From Anaerocolumna sp047777345 (GTDB lineage: Bacteria > Bacillota > Clostridia > Lachnospirales > Lachnospiraceae), in the NCBI GenBank assembly GCA_047777345.1, contig JBKEEJ010000011.1, positions 1 through 64,000 on the forward strand: a stretch of DNA of 64,000 bases. The letters are read 5' to 3'. This document shows, piece by piece, positions 61,707 to 64,000 of the stretch (position 1 is its first letter; each line of letters starts with the position of its first letter). Made by a program: the position numbers and the translations under genes. Under the pieces are notes generated by a model. That model did no database searches and had not been told where the DNA came from. It worked only from the letters and a program-made list of their open reading frames with translations.

Positions 61707-64000
61707 ATGACAATGAAAATAAACTATTACGCATTAAACCAGGCTGACAAAGGAACAGTTATTTATGAAAAGAATGATCAGGTAAACAGTATATGCATTA
61801 TTTTAAAGGGAAGGGTTCAGGCCGTTAGCAATGGTTCAAAAATCCTTTTGGGATCAGGTAATTTTATAGGGGTTAGCGATTTAATATGCATGGGTCATTA
61901 TTTTAATTCCTATATTGCTTATGACGATGTAACCTTTTATTGTTTCCCTATTCAGCAAAAAGACGAACTGTCAGAAATATTTGCATCCAATAAAGATTAT
62001 AAAGGTTTAATGGTAGCATCTTTAAGCAGACAGATAAACGAGCTGTATAAAATTTACAGCGCCCTGAATTCCAATGCCGAACAATTATTTAGTTTCTTAA
62101 ACCGAAACTATCAGATATATCAGGAGGCCGGTAAAAGATACGGTTATTCGGTTATTGAAATACCGGCTATTCAGGAACTTAACCGTTACAGCAGCGATTC
62201 CATTATTGATGAAAGAAAGCTGGCATATTACAATGAATGTGCCAAAATTCCTGTGGATGTCTGGAAGAACTTTTGCTCTTCGGGCGATGGCATAACATTT
62301 TATCTGGTGGAAGAAACAGCAGAGTTAATTATGCAGTTAATTCAGGAATGCAGTCTGCTCGCCTCTTATTTGGCGGATACCTTTAATCTGTTAATGAATA
62401 AAACCAATAAGTGCCTGTATAAAGGCATTGCTGCCCTTGCTATTTCCATTGATGAAAGCGGTGGATACAACAAGGAGTTATTAAAAATAATTGATGATAT
62501 GATAGACCAGATAAATTTCACGGAAAAGTTACTGGATGAAAAAACCGGTTCCGGTATATGGGTAGACCGTGACAAAATGGAAGAAATCTATTATATGCTT
62601 ATATCGAAAAACGAGAACCGAAAGGAACAGGTGGAAGACAATTTCTTATATTCCCAGAGTGAACTTAAAGATATTTCGGAGAATTTTGAGGATTCTTTAA
62701 AGCAAATCCAGCGTTATTGCAACTGGGATCCGGCCAAATCGGAAGAATTCAGCCAGCTGATATTAGATTTTATTAATCTGAAAGATAAATTTTCCACGGA
62801 TGATAATGTCCGTTTGCTGCGCAGGAAAATTATGAAAAATTACTATGATTTGTACGGGGAAGTTTTCTTTAAAGCCTGTGAGGATAAAGAGGTTCCCCTT
62901 GTGGTGGATTTATTCTTAAAGTACGGTTTTCTGGATGAGAGGCTCTTAACCAAAGACCAGCTAAAAGAGCTGTATTATCTTAATACCCAGACATTTGAAA
63001 ATAACGGGCCCTGCAAGGTATATAATATTAAAGAGTGGCTCCTTAGCATTTACAAAGGTGAAAAAGAACCGTCAAAAAATGAATTTGATATGGATTATAC
63101 GGATATGCTAAGGGACAGAAGGAAAAAAGGAGAAATTACGGAAGAGCAGGAAAAGGAGCTGCGTGATAACCAGAGGGAAAAGGTCCTTTATGAGATTAAC
63201 AATATGTTTCGCTATAACCACAAGGTCGTAAGCGGTCAGATTACCACATTTGTACCGTTTTTGTGGGCAGACAATTTAAGCAAAGAACTTTCTAAGCTTA
63301 TCGTCACACCTGAAATGGTAAACAATACCATTGAGGAGTTGTTGGATATTGACTATTCTGTTTTCCATCGGGAAGTTTTATATGTTAATACGGAAAAAGG
63401 CATTACAAAGGAATATATATTAAAGCAGGTTTTCCCGGATATTTTGCTGTTACCTGTTGTGGGTTATAACGGAGTTATGTGGCAGGATATTACTGGAAAG
63501 AAAAGAAGCAGAGAAGGAAGGTTTGTACTTCCCTTATTTTCGGATACATCCCTGAAAGACATATTGATTAAAGTGCTGGGAAGATTTCGCTGGGAACTTT
63601 GCAGAAGCATCCAGGGAGCTGCATGGAACAATATAAAATATAAATCGTTGACCAGCGAATATGCGGATTATATTCAATTTTACCGTAAAAACAGGGAATT
63701 ATCCGAAGACGCAAAGGAAAAAATAAAATTACAGATCCAAAAAGGCAAGGGAAATTACAGAGAAATTTTTGTTATTGACTATGAAGCCTGGATTAAGGGA
63801 GAATCCAACGGAGCTCTGCGCTTAAACAAGGTTGCCAGGGAAATACTTGCTACATATTGTCCTTTCAGTAAGCCAATCAGGGAGAAAATTAAAGGACAGC
63901 CTTTATTTGCCGACGCAATGGAGAGATTTAACAGAAATACTCAAAAAAAATTAAAAGAAATGCAGATGAAATTTCGTGCCATTGAAAAAGAGGGAGGGGA
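61707..64000 (+). CDS. Large cyclic-nucleotide-binding-like protein, 3' end beyond window
   Basis: An uninterrupted frame of 764 codons from the ATG at 61707 (GAGGTG 4 nt upstream) that has not ended at the window edge. Residues 1-115 resemble a CRP-type cyclic nucleotide-binding beta-roll (CIILKGRVQAVSNGSKILLGSGNFIGVSDLI) but I do not see the phosphate-binding FGExxL/RxA signature. The rest is a long mostly helical region without recognised motif, including charged stretches (MLRDRRKKGEITEEQEKELR) and a Trp/aromatic-rich part (LGRFRWELCRSIQGAAWNNIKYK). No HTH or membrane segment is visible so far. Function unknown. Confidence 0.75.
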   Translation, partial: MTMKINYYALNQADKGTVIYEKNDQVNSICIILKGRVQAVSNGSKILLGSGNFIGVSDLICMGHYFNSYIAYDDVTFYCFPIQQKDELSEIFASNKDYKGLMVASLSRQINELYKIYSALNSNAEQLFSFLNRNYQIYQEAGKRYGYSVIEIPAIQELNRYSSDSIIDERKLAYYNECAKIPVDVWKNFCSSGDGITFYLVEETAELIMQLIQECSLLASYLADTFNLLMNKTNKCLYKGIAALAISIDESGGYNKELLKIIDDMIDQINFTEKLLDEKTGSGIWVDRDKMEEIYYMLISKNENRKEQVEDNFLYSQSELKDISENFEDSLKQIQRYCNWDPAKSEEFSQLILDFINLKDKFSTDDNVRLLRRKIMKNYYDLYGEVFFKACEDKEVPLVVDLFLKYGFLDERLLTKDQLKELYYLNTQTFENNGPCKVYNIKEWLLSIYKGEKEPSKNEFDMDYTDMLRDRRKKGEITEEQEKELRDNQREKVLYEINNMFRYNHKVVSGQITTFVPFLWADNLSKELSKLIVTPEMVNNTIEELLDIDYSVFHREVLYVNTEKGITKEYILKQVFPDILLLPVVGYNGVMWQDITGKKRSREGRFVLPLFSDTSLKDILIKVLGRFRWELCRSIQGAAWNNIKYKSLTSEYADYIQFYRKNRELSEDAKEKIKLQIQKGKGNYREIFVIDYEAWIKGESNGALRLNKVAREILATYCPFSKPIREKIKGQPLFADAMERFNRNTQKKLKEMQMKFRAIEKEGG

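Noticed and set aside
1..64000. CRISPR array, prophage or restriction/defence island
   Set aside because: No regularly spaced repeats, no cas, phage structural, integrase or restriction genes were found; the only mobile element is the IS256-family copy.

Overview
The window looks like a chromosomal stretch from an AT-rich, endospore-forming, fermentative Firmicute of the Lachnospiraceae (Clostridium phytofermentans / Anaerocolumna type). The reasons are spore genes (spmAB, cotJABC, abrB family), a large Gram-positive SRP RNA, a T-box leader on metG, parS sites of the Bacillus/Clostridium type, AdhE with a Rex-like operator, a V/A-type ATPase, and several families I associate with Lachnospiraceae (DUF3881-like, DUF4446, DUF6128-like). 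The genus assignment is inference.

Layout. 0.1-6.1 kb: GNAT acetyltransferase, a DegS/DegU-like two-component pair, then the chromosome segregation locus parA-parB-DUF4446 with three parS sites, two in a gene-free 1.2 kb stretch and one inside parB. 6.6-12.2 kb: adhE, an HD-GYP c-di-GMP phosphodiesterase, a DUF3881-like protein and tRNA-Arg. 12.4-21.2 kb: a D,D-carboxypeptidase whose upstream region carries an intact IS256-family insertion with an 8-bp target duplication, then the arabinose operon araB-araA-araD and its repressor araR, with matching AraR-type operators. 21.4-30.0 kb: a nine-gene V-type ATPase operon in which four genes (D, A, E, I) carry about eight 1-2 nt indels. 30.4-36.7 kb: trmB, thioredoxin, tRNA-Lys, a chemotaxis receptor, a flavoprotein and an Orn/Lys/Arg decarboxylase.

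36.7-52.4 kb is the conserved Firmicute housekeeping block known from the B. subtilis yaaO-ksgA region: a guanylate-kinase-like gene in the tmk position, yaaR, holB, ricT (yaaT), yabB, rsmI, abrB, metG, tatD and ksgA. It is interrupted by spmAB, a small unknown gene, a DUF885 lipoprotein and the cotJ operon. 52.6-64 kb: PPi-type phosphofructokinase, an ABC-F ATPase, a frameshifted yqeY, an acidic DUF6128-like protein, a second GNAT, an NrdG-like radical SAM activase, tadA, the SRP RNA, a strongly structured candidate RNA, and the start of a large cyclic-nucleotide-binding-like protein that runs off the window.

The most unusual points are the concentration of frameshifts in the V-ATPase operon, the structured RNA plus large unknown protein just after the SRP RNA gene, the IS256 copy that may have displaced the dacF promoter and supplies an outward -35, and a family of long gene-end hairpins sharing a GGG-TGTTGC stem base. 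I see no CRISPR array, prophage or clear defence island. Everything here is read by eye; no database search was possible.
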